Source: Brevundimonas alba
GTDB taxonomy: Bacteria; Pseudomonadota; Alphaproteobacteria; Caulobacterales; Caulobacteraceae
Assembly: GCF_011927945.1 (NCBI RefSeq)
Contig: NZ_JAATJM010000001.1
Span: 877,501-941,500 of the forward strand
Reading direction: 5' to 3'
Length of the DNA: 64,000 nucleotides
Under the pieces are notes generated by a model that did no database searches, was not told the DNA's origin, and saw only the letters and a list, made by a program, of their open reading frames with translations. Made by a program: the position numbers and the translations under genes. Shown here piece by piece: positions 18,478 through 26,028 of the stretch (its first letter is position 1; each line of letters starts with the position of its first letter).

Positions 18478-19406
18478 TGGCCGTTCTCGTCATCGCCGAC
18501 CGCGACGGAAACACCGTCCGCGACACCACCCACAAGACGGTCACCGCCGCCCTCGCCCTTTCCGGCGACGTCGATGTCCTGATCATCGGTCAGGGCTCGA
18601 AGGCCGCCGCCGACGCCGCCGCGAAGATCGCGGGCGTGCGCAAGGTGCTGCTGGCCGAAAGCGCCGGCCTGGGTCACCAGCTGGCGGAAGCGGTCGAACA
18701 GACCGTCGTCGGCCTCGCCGGCGGCTATGACGCGATCCTCTCGCCGGCCACCACGGACGGCAAGAATTTCATGCCGCGCATCGCCGCGAAACTCGACGTC
18801 GCCCCCATCTCCGACATCGTCGAAGTGGTCAGCGCCGACACCTTCGTGCGCCCGATCTACGCCGGCAACGCGCTGGAGACGATCCAGTCGTCCGACGGCA
18901 AGAAGGTCATCACCGTCCGTCCGACCACCTTCGCCGCCGCCGCTGAAGGCGGCTCGGCCCCGGTCGAAACCGTCGCGGGCGCCGACGCCGGCAAGACCGC
19001 CTTCGTCAACGAGGAGATGGTCAAGTCGGACCGGCCCGAACTCGGCGCCGCCAAGATCGTCGTCTCCGGCGGCCGCGCCCTTGGTTCGGCCGAGGAATTC
19101 CACGCCGTCATGGACCCGCTGGCCGACAAGCTGGGCGCCGCCGTCGGGGCCTCGCGCGCCGCGGTCGACGCCGGCTATGCGCCCAACGACTACCAGGTCG
19201 GCCAGACCGGCAAGGTCGTCGCCCCGGCCCTCTACATCGCCATCGGCATCTCGGGCGCCATCCAGCACCTCGCCGGGATGAAGGACTCCAAGATCATCGT
19301 CGCCATCAACAAGGACGCCGACGCCCCGATCTTCCAGGTCGCCGACTTCGGCTGGGTCGCGGACTACAAGACCGCCGTGCCGGAGCTGATGAAGGCGCTG
19401 GGGTAG
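18477..19406 (+). CDS. etfA: electron transfer flavoprotein alpha subunit
   Basis: The 309-aa FAD-binding partner of EtfB. The C-terminal FAD domain shows [40 protein letters not shown] and [19 protein letters not shown] in the expected order. It completes the HIG1-adenosyltransferase-etfBA run common in alphaproteobacteria. A strong hairpin with five T residues follows, closing the operon. Confidence 0.96.
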   Translation: MAVLVIADRDGNTVRDTTHKTVTAALALSGDVDVLIIGQGSKAAADAAAKIAGVRKVLLAESAGLGHQLAEAVEQTVVGLAGGYDAILSPATTDGKNFMPRIAAKLDVAPISDIVEVVSADTFVRPIYAGNALETIQSSDGKKVITVRPTTFAAAAEGGSAPVETVAGADAGKTAFVNEEMVKSDRPELGAAKIVVSGGRALGSAEEFHAVMDPLADKLGAAVGASRAAVDAGYAPNDYQVGQTGKVVAPALYIAIGISGAIQHLAGMKDSKIIVAINKDADAPIFQVADFGWVADYKTAVPELMKALG

Positions 19407-19432
19407 GATTCGGCCCAGGATTGACTGAAGGG

Positions 19433-19461
19433 GGCGCGGTGCCACAGGGCCGCGCCTTTTT
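19433..19461 (+). terminator. Rho-independent terminator of etfBA
   Basis: GGCGCGG pairs with CCGCGCC over a 10-nt loop and is followed directly by TTTTT, 26 nt after the etfA stop. This is one of the clearest terminators in the window. Confidence 0.85.
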
Positions 19462-19525
19462 CGTTGGTCGGGGCGCTTGGTCTTGGCAGAGTGCAGGCGG
19501 ATTTCGGCAGCGGAGCACCCCCAAG

Positions 19526-19906
19526 ATGACCCCCTTGCAGGCTGTTAGCCGTGGCTACTGGACCGTCAACGGCGGCGTCATGTTCATGATGCTGGGTGTT
19601 CCGATCATGACCCATGTAATCGTGACGTCGCTCGGTCATCCGGAATGGGCAATGATGGCAGCGGGACTCGCCTTCCTCGTCAGTTGGCCGGCCGCTTGGC
19701 TGACGTGGTCCCTTCTCGTGACTCGCTGGAGGATTTGGGCCTACGAGCGTGTTGAAGACCTCGATGAGCTAAAGGCCGTCGGAGTGGCCGCCAAGCTCCT
19801 CTGGCCCGAAGGTCATTCCATGGCACGCACCGAGATTCGTACGCGAGCCCAACAGCAGCGCATTCGTAGCCTTGAAGATGCTTGGGCTCAGAAGCGTTCG
19901 GCCTAG
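19526..19906 (+). CDS. hypothetical membrane protein of lower GC
   Basis: The protein is 126 aa from ATG 19526; an earlier start at 19421 would run through the etfA terminator. Two transmembrane helices (about residues 14-35 and 43-64) are followed by a charged C-terminal helical tail. Base composition is lower than the neighbours (about 53% GC in 19561-19620), and codons such as CTA and CGT appear. No known domain was found. The atypical composition and the adjoining gene relic suggest acquisition. Confidence 0.6.
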   Translation: MTPLQAVSRGYWTVNGGVMFMMLGVPIMTHVIVTSLGHPEWAMMAAGLAFLVSWPAAWLTWSLLVTRWRIWAYERVEDLDELKAVGVAAKLLWPEGHSMARTEIRTRAQQQRIRSLEDAWAQKRSA

Positions 19907-20024
19907 AAGCTACGTCCCGAAATCCGCCGTCGCCCTCGACCGCGGCGGCCAGTCGCGCACCAAGATGCTGACGATCGACGGCCTCACCGACGACGAGCTC
20001 CACTCCCGCCTTACCGATCTGTAA
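19878..20024 (+). pseudogene. relic of an unidentified gene 3' end
   Basis: An open frame of 48 codons overlaps the end of the preceding gene in another frame and ends at TAA 20024. The last 35 codons are high-GC and protein-like (KSAVALDRGGQSRTKML, then GLTDDELHSRLTDL), resembling the C-terminus of a longer protein. The first codons lie in the lower-GC gene and look accidental. It is probably the remaining 3' end of a gene whose front was replaced. The parent family was not identified. Confidence 0.45.
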
Positions 20025-20107
20025 TGTTTCCGGCCTTGTCGGATCACGGCTGAGCCTCTTGTAATCCCCCCTCGTTCTGCGCCGCCGGCGCATCAGGGGA
20101 GCGTCCG

Positions 20108-21604
20108 ATGATCGTCAACCGCCTGCGGGGCCCCAGCCTCGCCGCCCTCGCCTGCGTCCTCGCCGGCGCCCTTTCCCTTTCGGCCTGCGCCACCACCGGC
20201 GGAGACGAGACGCCCGCCGCCGATGGCTCGTCGTCCGCCGAGGCGCGTCAGCCGCTTCCGGCCGGTCTCGATTTCGCGAACAACCCCGATCCCTATCCCT
20301 CGACCTATCGAGGCCTCCCCCGCGAGAACATGGCCATCGTCGGCGGGACCGTCTTCACCGGCGCCGGCCAGCGGATCGACAACGGCGTGGTCATCGTCAC
20401 CGACGGCCGCGTCGCCGCCGTGGGCGGGGCCTCGACCCCGATCCCGGCCGGCCACCGCCGCGTCGACGCCGCCGGCCGCTTCGTCACCCCCGGCATCATC
20501 GACGCCCACAGCCACCTCGGCGTCTATCCTTCGCCGGGCGTGCAGGGGATGAGCGACGGCAACGAGGCCACCAGCCCGAACACCGCCCAGGTCTGGGCCG
20601 AGCACAGCCTGTGGCCGCAGGACCCCGGTTTCAACGCCGCCCGCGCCGGCGGCGTCACCACCCTCCAGATCCTGCCCGGCTCGGCCAATCTGTTCGGCGG
20701 CCGCGGCGTCACCGTCCGCAACATCCCCTCGGTGACCATGCAGGGCATGAAGATGCCCGGCGCGCCCTACGGCCTGAAGATGGCCTGCGGCGAGAACCCC
20801 AGCCGCGTCTACGGCAGCCGCAACCAGTCGCCGGCCACCGGCATGGGCAATGTCGCCGGCTATCGCGCCGCCTTCATCGCCGCCCGCGACTACAAGGCCA
20901 AATGGGACAAGTGGCGCGAGGACGGCGAGGGCTCGCCCCCGACCCGCAACCTCCAGCTCGAGACCCTCGCGGGCGTCCTCGACGGCTCGGTTCTGGTCCA
21001 GAACCACTGCTACCGCGCCGACGAAATGGCGGTGATGATCGATATCGCCAAGGAGTTCGGCTACCGCATCACGGCCTTCCACCATGCGGTCGAGGCCTAC
21101 AAGATCGCGCCCCTGCTGGCCCGCGAAGGCATCTGCGCCGACATGTGGACCGGCTGGTGGGGCTTCAAGATGGAGGCGCTCGACGGCATCGAGGCCAACG
21201 CCGCCATCGTCGACGCCCAGCCGAACAGCTGCGCCGTCATCCACTCCGACGACGCCGAACTGACCCAGCGCCTCAATCAGGAAGCCGCCGCGGCCCTCGC
21301 CGCCGGCCGCCGCATCGGCATGAACATCCCCGAGGAGCGGGCGATCAGCTGGGTCACCCTCAATCCCGCCCGGTCGCTCGGCATCGCCGACCAGACCGGC
21401 TCGCTCGAGGCTGGCAAGCGCGCCGACGTGGTGATCTGGAGCGCCAATCCGTTCAGCGTCTACGCCCGCGCGGATCAGGTCTTCGTCGACGGCGGCCTCG
21501 CCTTCGACCGCTTCAACCCGGCCTACCAGCCGGTGTCCGACTACGAACTGGGCCAGCCCGGCTACGGCATGCCTTCCGCCAACGTTCCGCAGGGAGCCCG
21601 CTGA
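20108..21604 (+). CDS. amidohydrolase family lipoprotein (first of tandem pair)
   Basis: The 498-aa protein starts with a lipoprotein signal (lipobox LSACAT near residue 27). The amidohydrolase domain has the metal-binding HxH in GIIDAHSHLG, later histidines in VQNHC and AFHHAVEA, and an aspartate in VIHSDDAEL, with the small beta-sandwich at both ends (ENMAIVGGTVFTGAG; AGKRADVVIW). It resembles imidazolonepropionase-like and prolidase-like periplasmic amidohydrolases; the substrate is unknown. TGATG overlaps the next gene. Confidence 0.9.
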   Translation: MIVNRLRGPSLAALACVLAGALSLSACATTGGDETPAADGSSSAEARQPLPAGLDFANNPDPYPSTYRGLPRENMAIVGGTVFTGAGQRIDNGVVIVTDGRVAAVGGASTPIPAGHRRVDAAGRFVTPGIIDAHSHLGVYPSPGVQGMSDGNEATSPNTAQVWAEHSLWPQDPGFNAARAGGVTTLQILPGSANLFGGRGVTVRNIPSVTMQGMKMPGAPYGLKMACGENPSRVYGSRNQSPATGMGNVAGYRAAFIAARDYKAKWDKWREDGEGSPPTRNLQLETLAGVLDGSVLVQNHCYRADEMAVMIDIAKEFGYRITAFHHAVEAYKIAPLLAREGICADMWTGWWGFKMEALDGIEANAAIVDAQPNSCAVIHSDDAELTQRLNQEAAAALAAGRRIGMNIPEERAISWVTLNPARSLGIADQTGSLEAGKRADVVIWSANPFSVYARADQVFVDGGLAFDRFNPAYQPVSDYELGQPGYGMPSANVPQGAR

Positions 21605-22953
21605 TGCGCCTCAGGACCCTCATCCTCGCGGCGGTCTCGGCCGCCGCCCTCGCCAGCCCCGCCCTCGCCCAGGAACTCACCGCCATCACCGGCGGCCGCG
21701 TCCTGACCGGAACCTCGGTGATCGAGAACGGCACCGTCGTCATCCAGAACGGCCGCGTCGTCTCCGTCGGGACCGGCGCCGCTCCGTCGGGCGCCCGGGT
21801 CATCGACGCCCGCGGCAAGGTCGTCGCCCCCGGCTTCGTGGCGGTCGACTCCGGCCTCGGCGGTTCGGAAATCTCCTCCGTCGGCGGCTCCGACGACCTG
21901 ACCAACGGCGCCAACTCCATCAGCGCCTCCTTCGACGTCAGCTACGGCCTCGACCCGTGGTCCTTCACCCTGCCGGTCGCCCGTCTCGGCGGCATCACCC
22001 GCGCCATCGTCGTTCCCAGCCATCCCGGCGGATCGGCCGGTCACGAGCATCAGGACGACAGCGACTTCGCCGGCGTCGGCGAGGGCGGCTACCAGTCCCC
22101 CAGCCTGTTCGCCGGTCAGGCGGCCATCATCCATCTCGCCCAGGGCGGCGACATCCTCGTCAAGCCGCGCGTGGCCATGGTCGCGCCCTTCGGCGAGGCC
22201 GGCGCCGGCGTGTCCGGCGGCGCCCGCGGGGCCGAGTTCGTCCAGTTCAAGGAGACGCTCGCCGAGGTCCGCCTCTACGCCCGCAACAAGGGCGCCTACG
22301 ATCGGGCGGGCCTGCGCGACCTCTCCCTGTCCCGGGCCGATCTCGAGGCCCTGATCCCCGTCGCCAACGGGACCATGCCCCTGATCGTCACCGTCCACCG
22401 CGCGGCCGACATTCAGCAGGTGCTCCGCCTCGCCCGCGAGGAAGGGGTCAAGGTCATCCTCGACGGCGCCGAGGAAGGCTGGCTGGTCGCCGACCAGATC
22501 GCCGCCGCCGGCGTGCCCGTCCTGCTCAACCCGATCTCCAACCTGCCCGGCAGCATCGAGACCCGCGCCGCGCGGATGGAGAACGCCGCCGCCTTGGACG
22601 CGGCCAATGTGACCATCGCCATCAAGGGCAACGAGGGCTCGATCCACCGTGCCCGCGAGATCCGCTACAACGCCGGCAACGCCGTCTCGCACGGCCTGTC
22701 CTACGAGTCGGCCATCGAGGCGATCACGGTCAATCCGGCTCGCATCTTCGGCATGGCCGGCCAGTTCGGGGAGCTCCGCCCCGGCGCGGCCGCCGACGTC
22801 GTGGTCTGGTCCGGCGACCCGCTCGAACCCCTCAGCATCGCCGAGACCATCTTCATCGGCGGCGCCGAACAGGCCCCCGCCAGCCGCCAGTTCCTCCTCC
22901 GTGACCGCTACGCCCGCGGCGAAGGCGCCATGCCCCCGGCCTACGGGCGGTAA
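21604..22953 (+). CDS. amidohydrolase-like exported protein lacking HxH
   Basis: The protein is 449 aa with a Sec signal peptide (ending PALAQ). The fold is amidohydrolase-like, from ITGGRVLTG at the start to PGAAADVVVWSGDP and TIFIGG at the end. At the place of the metal-binding HxH it has APGFVAVDSGLGG, so the first metal ligands are missing. VTVHRAAD keeps one histidine. It may be a non-catalytic partner of the upstream enzyme. Start ATG 21604 overlaps the upstream stop, so the two should be made together. Confidence 0.88.
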   Translation: MRLRTLILAAVSAAALASPALAQELTAITGGRVLTGTSVIENGTVVIQNGRVVSVGTGAAPSGARVIDARGKVVAPGFVAVDSGLGGSEISSVGGSDDLTNGANSISASFDVSYGLDPWSFTLPVARLGGITRAIVVPSHPGGSAGHEHQDDSDFAGVGEGGYQSPSLFAGQAAIIHLAQGGDILVKPRVAMVAPFGEAGAGVSGGARGAEFVQFKETLAEVRLYARNKGAYDRAGLRDLSLSRADLEALIPVANGTMPLIVTVHRAADIQQVLRLAREEGVKVILDGAEEGWLVADQIAAAGVPVLLNPISNLPGSIETRAARMENAAALDAANVTIAIKGNEGSIHRAREIRYNAGNAVSHGLSYESAIEAITVNPARIFGMAGQFGELRPGAAADVVVWSGDPLEPLSIAETIFIGGAEQAPASRQFLLRDRYARGEGAMPPAYGR

Positions 22954-22959
22954 AACGCT

Positions 22960-23113
22960 GTCTCCTCCCCGTTCGCTCTCCGCGAATGGGGAGGGGGACC
23001 GCTCGCGCGACTCAGCGCGAGGGGTGGAGGGGCGAAACCGCGCCTCGGTCTACCGCCCCTCCACCATGCTTCGCATGGTCCCCCTCCCCATCGCTGCGCG
23101 ACAGGGAGGAGAC
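22960..23113. repeat. large palindromic intergenic repeat, copy 1
   Basis: The ends are GTCTCCTCCC and GGGAGGAGAC. Inside, GGGGAGGGGGACC pairs with GGTCCCCCTCCCC, and a further inner stem pairs GGGTGGAGGGGCG with CGCCCCTCCACC. The whole can fold into one long hairpin. A second copy with the same ends but a different centre lies at 45917-46016. It resembles REP-like or MITE-like elements. It fills the first third of a 518-nt space that holds no protein gene. Confidence 0.8.
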
Positions 23114-23363
23114 GTGACGCTGTGCTTACAATCCGGAGATCTATAGTCGGATAGCGGAGAAAACCTCCCGCCTTTCCAGACACATGGCCTTTTCTCGACG
23201 CGACTTGTCCGGCTGACAAACCGGCGGCCGTATACTGCAGCCCTTCGTTTCCCGCCGGTCTTTGATAACTCAACCCGCCCGAGCCGTCCAGGCGCTTCAG
23301 CTGCTGCGCCGCTCCGCTGGCAGAGCAAAACAGACTCTACGGACTCTATGGACTGTATTTTTA
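23114..23363 (+). other. duplicated intergenic leader-like element, copy A
   Basis: About 250 nt shared with 45643-45916 read on the other strand. Identical blocks in order are TGACGCTGTGCTTACAATC, CTATAGTCGGATAGCG, GCCTTTTCTCGAC, CCGGCGGCCGTATA, CCGCCGGTCTTTGA, GAGCAAAAC and CGGACTCT. CCGGCGG (23221-23227) pairs with CCGCCGG (23252-23258), and TCTTTGATAACTC follows, resembling the boxA of rRNA leaders. It lies before rlmN in the same orientation that copy B lies before the DUF188 gene. It could be a promoter-leader module or a structured RNA. Confidence 0.6.
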
Positions 23364-23471
23364 TGAGTTTCATCCGGGGAAAATCGCCGGGCCGCCGCCC
23401 CCCCCTCCCCGCCTTAAAACCAGCCCGATCTGTGGTATAAGACCTGCCTCCCGCCACCCAAGGACAACGCC

Positions 23472-24647
23472 TTGAGCCTCACGCTCGACCTTTCGCGCAC
23501 GCCGAACGCCGCCCCCGCGGGGCCCGTCAACCTGTCCGGTCTGACGCGCGGCGAACTGCGTCAGGCCTTGGTCGACGCGAACATCTGCCCGCCGGAAAAG
23601 GCGAAGATGCGCGCTTCGCAGGTGTGGAGCTGGATCCACCACTACGGCGTCACCGACTTCGCAGCGATGAGCAATGTCGCCAAGGACATGCAGGCGAAAC
23701 TCGCCGACCACTTCACCCTCGCCCGGCCCGAGATCGTCGAGCGTCAGGTGTCGAAGGACGGCACCCGCAAATGGCTGATCCGCACCGCCCCGGGCATCGA
23801 GATCGAGACCGTTTATATCCCCGATGTCGGCCGCGCCGGCGCCCTGTGCGTCTCGTCCCAGGTCGGCTGCACCCTCAACTGCACCTTCTGCCACACCGGC
23901 ACCCAGAAGCTGGTCCGTAACCTGACCGCCGCCGAGATCGTGGCCCAGGTCCAGGTCGCCCGCGACGACCTCGGCGAATGGCCCTCGCCCAAGGAAGATC
24001 GCCGCCTGTCGAACATCGTCTTCATGGGCATGGGCGAGCCGCTCTACAATCTGGACCATGTCGCCGACGCCATCGACATCATCTCGGACAACGAGGGCAT
24101 CGCCCTGTCGCGCCGCCGGATCACCGTTTCCACCTCCGGCGTGGTGCCGCAGCTCGACGCGCTCGGCACCCGCACCCAGGCCATGCTGGCGATCAGCCTG
24201 CACGCCACCAACGACGCCCTGCGCGACGTGCTGGTGCCGCTGAACAAGAAGTACAATCTCGAACAGCTGATGGCCGGCATCCGCGCCTATCCGGGCATCT
24301 CCAACGCCCGCCGCGTGACCTTCGAATACGTCATGCTGAAGGGCGTCAACGACAGCCCCGACGAGGCCCGCGCCCTGCTCAAGCTGATCGAGGGCATCCC
24401 GGCCAAGGTCAATCTGATCCCCTTCAATCCTTGGCCCGGCACCGACTACGAATGCTCGGACTGGAAGACGATCGAACGGTTTGCGGCCATCCTCAACAAG
24501 GCCGGCTACGCCTCGCCGATCCGCACCCCGCGCGGCCGCGACATCCTCGCCGCCTGCGGTCAGCTGAAGTCGGAAAGCGAGAAGGTTCGCGCCAGCGTCC
24601 GCCGCGCCGAACAGGCCGCCGTCGCCGGGACGGTCGAAGCCGCCTGA
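23472..24647 (+). CDS. rlmN: dual-specificity 23S rRNA/tRNA adenine-C2 methyltransferase
   Basis: This 391-aa radical-SAM enzyme methylates A2503 of 23S rRNA and A37 of some tRNAs. The cluster motif is C133TLNC137TFC140. The resolving cysteine is in the C-terminal [19 protein letters not shown] and ISLHATND are typical of RlmN. The start is TTG 23472 with AAGGA 8 nt upstream; no ATG is better placed. The 518-nt space before it holds a palindromic repeat and the duplicated leader-like element. Confidence 0.95.
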   Translation: MSLTLDLSRTPNAAPAGPVNLSGLTRGELRQALVDANICPPEKAKMRASQVWSWIHHYGVTDFAAMSNVAKDMQAKLADHFTLARPEIVERQVSKDGTRKWLIRTAPGIEIETVYIPDVGRAGALCVSSQVGCTLNCTFCHTGTQKLVRNLTAAEIVAQVQVARDDLGEWPSPKEDRRLSNIVFMGMGEPLYNLDHVADAIDIISDNEGIALSRRRITVSTSGVVPQLDALGTRTQAMLAISLHATNDALRDVLVPLNKKYNLEQLMAGIRAYPGISNARRVTFEYVMLKGVNDSPDEARALLKLIEGIPAKVNLIPFNPWPGTDYECSDWKTIERFAAILNKAGYASPIRTPRGRDILAACGQLKSESEKVRASVRRAEQAAVAGTVEAA

Positions 24648-24752
24648 CCGTCACAGAGCGACACCAATCTTGACCGACTGTGGCGCCGCGGCGCTTGCGG
24701 AATAGGGCGGGAATGGGGCACAGCCTCGGCTGTGTCACCCGCCCGGACCGCA

Positions 24753-25196
24753 ATGGACTCCTCGTCTCTCACCCAGGTTCTCGAAAGCGCCGAGGTCCAG
24801 GCCTTCGCCTCGGGCTTCCCGACGACGGTCGCCCATCTGGCGGTGACGCTCGGTCTGCTGGTCGCCGGCGCGATCATCTACGCCCTGCTGACCCCGTGGA
24901 GAGAGATCACACTGATCCGCGAGGGCAACGCCGCCGCCTCCGTCGCCTTCGCCGGCGTCCTTGTCGGCCTCGCCATCCCCCTCGCCGTCAGCCTCAGCGT
25001 CTCGACCTCGGTCCGCGACATCGTCATCTGGGGCGTCGCCACCGTCGTGCTCCAGCTACTCGCCTTCCGCATCGTCGACCTGCTGCTGACCGGCCTGCCC
25101 CAGCGCATCCGCGAGGGCGAGGTCTCCGCCGCCGTCCTGCTGGCCGGCGCCAAGCTGTCGACGGCCCTGATCCTCGCCGCCGCCCTGACCGGCTGA
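24753..25196 (+). CDS. DUF350 family membrane protein
   Basis: The 147-aa protein starts at ATG 24753; a GTG at 24732 would add seven residues. It has four transmembrane segments arranged as two similar halves, each followed by a short polar loop (TLIREGNAAASVAFAG, then RIREGEVSAAVLLAG), the DUF350 (YjfL-like) duplication. The function of the family is not established. The trypsin-like protease starts 4 nt downstream, so the two form an operon. Confidence 0.87.
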   Translation: MDSSSLTQVLESAEVQAFASGFPTTVAHLAVTLGLLVAGAIIYALLTPWREITLIREGNAAASVAFAGVLVGLAIPLAVSLSVSTSVRDIVIWGVATVVLQLLAFRIVDLLLTGLPQRIREGEVSAAVLLAGAKLSTALILAAALTG

Positions 25197-25200
25197 GGCC

Positions 25201-26025
25201 ATGGCCCGTCCTTCCGACTGGGTCGTCTACACCCTCGTCCTCGCCGCCCTGATCGGCGCCTCCCTCGGCCAGCGCGAGAACGCCGACGCCCCGCCCGCGC
25301 CGCCGCCGCCCGACGAGATGGAAGGCGCACTGCTCGGGCCGATCACCCCCTTCGATCCCGCCGTCACCGTCAACGCGCCGGACATCCCCTTCCAGCCTGC
25401 CTCGGGCACCGCCTTCTCCATCGCCGGCGAGGGCCGCTGGGTCACCGCCCGCCACGTCGTCGAGGGCTGCCGCCGTCCGGCGATCATGGTCGGGGGCGGC
25501 CGGGCCGTCGCCGCCGACGTCCGCCTCGCCCCCCGCGCCGACATCGCCGTGCTTCAGACCGCCGGCGGACCCGCCGCCATTCCGATCGCCACCGGCCAGC
25601 CGCTGCACAAGGGGCAGCGCGCCTTCCATCCGGGCTATCCGCAGGGCCGTCCCGGCGAGGTCACCTCCCGTCTGCTCGGCCGCGAGACCCTGCGCGTCCG
25701 GGGCCGCGGACAGCGCGAGGAGCCGGTGCTCGCCTGGGCCGAGGTCGGCCGCACTGACCTTCTGGGCGGCACACTGGCCGGCCTGTCCGGCGCGCCCGTG
25801 CTGGACAGGCAGGGCCGCGCCGTCGGCGTGACCATCGCCGAAAGCCCACGCCGCGGCCGCATCTACACCACAGCGCCCGACACCTTCGGCCCGGCCGTCC
25901 GCGGTCTGCAGAAGGCCGACGAGCCGCTGACCGGACGCACCATCGACGTCGACAACTATGGTCTGGTGGCCGACGACCTGCGCCGCGATCTCCGCGTGGC
26001 GCAGGTCGTCTGCCTGTCAGTCTGA
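25201..26025 (+). CDS. membrane-anchored trypsin-like serine protease
   Basis: The 274-aa protein has an N-terminal hydrophobic anchor (residues 8-22) and a proline-rich stretch. The chymotrypsin-fold domain has the triad H85 (VTARHVVEG), D114 (RADIAVLQ) and S196 (LAGLSGAPVLD). The usual GNSGGP is GLSGAPV here, as in some Deg-like proteases. There is no PDZ domain. It probably acts in the periplasm. The preceding DUF350 gene is very close. Confidence 0.87.
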   Translation: MARPSDWVVYTLVLAALIGASLGQRENADAPPAPPPPDEMEGALLGPITPFDPAVTVNAPDIPFQPASGTAFSIAGEGRWVTARHVVEGCRRPAIMVGGGRAVAADVRLAPRADIAVLQTAGGPAAIPIATGQPLHKGQRAFHPGYPQGRPGEVTSRLLGRETLRVRGRGQREEPVLAWAEVGRTDLLGGTLAGLSGAPVLDRQGRAVGVTIAESPRRGRIYTTAPDTFGPAVRGLQKADEPLTGRTIDVDNYGLVADDLRRDLRVAQVVCLSV

Positions 26026-26028
26026 GGC

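Noticed and set aside
22960..23113. CRISPR array or tandem repeat
   Set aside because: There are no regularly spaced direct repeats; the structure is a single nested palindrome.
23221..23258. TATACT/TATAAT in the duplicated element as a simple -10 promoter box
   Set aside because: No -35 lies at a suitable distance in either copy, and the motif sits in the loop of a conserved inverted repeat; kept only as part of the element.
23431..23440. TGTGGTATAA before rlmN as a DnaA box
   Set aside because: It has an extra base compared with TGTGGATAA and no second box nearby, so it does not support an origin here.
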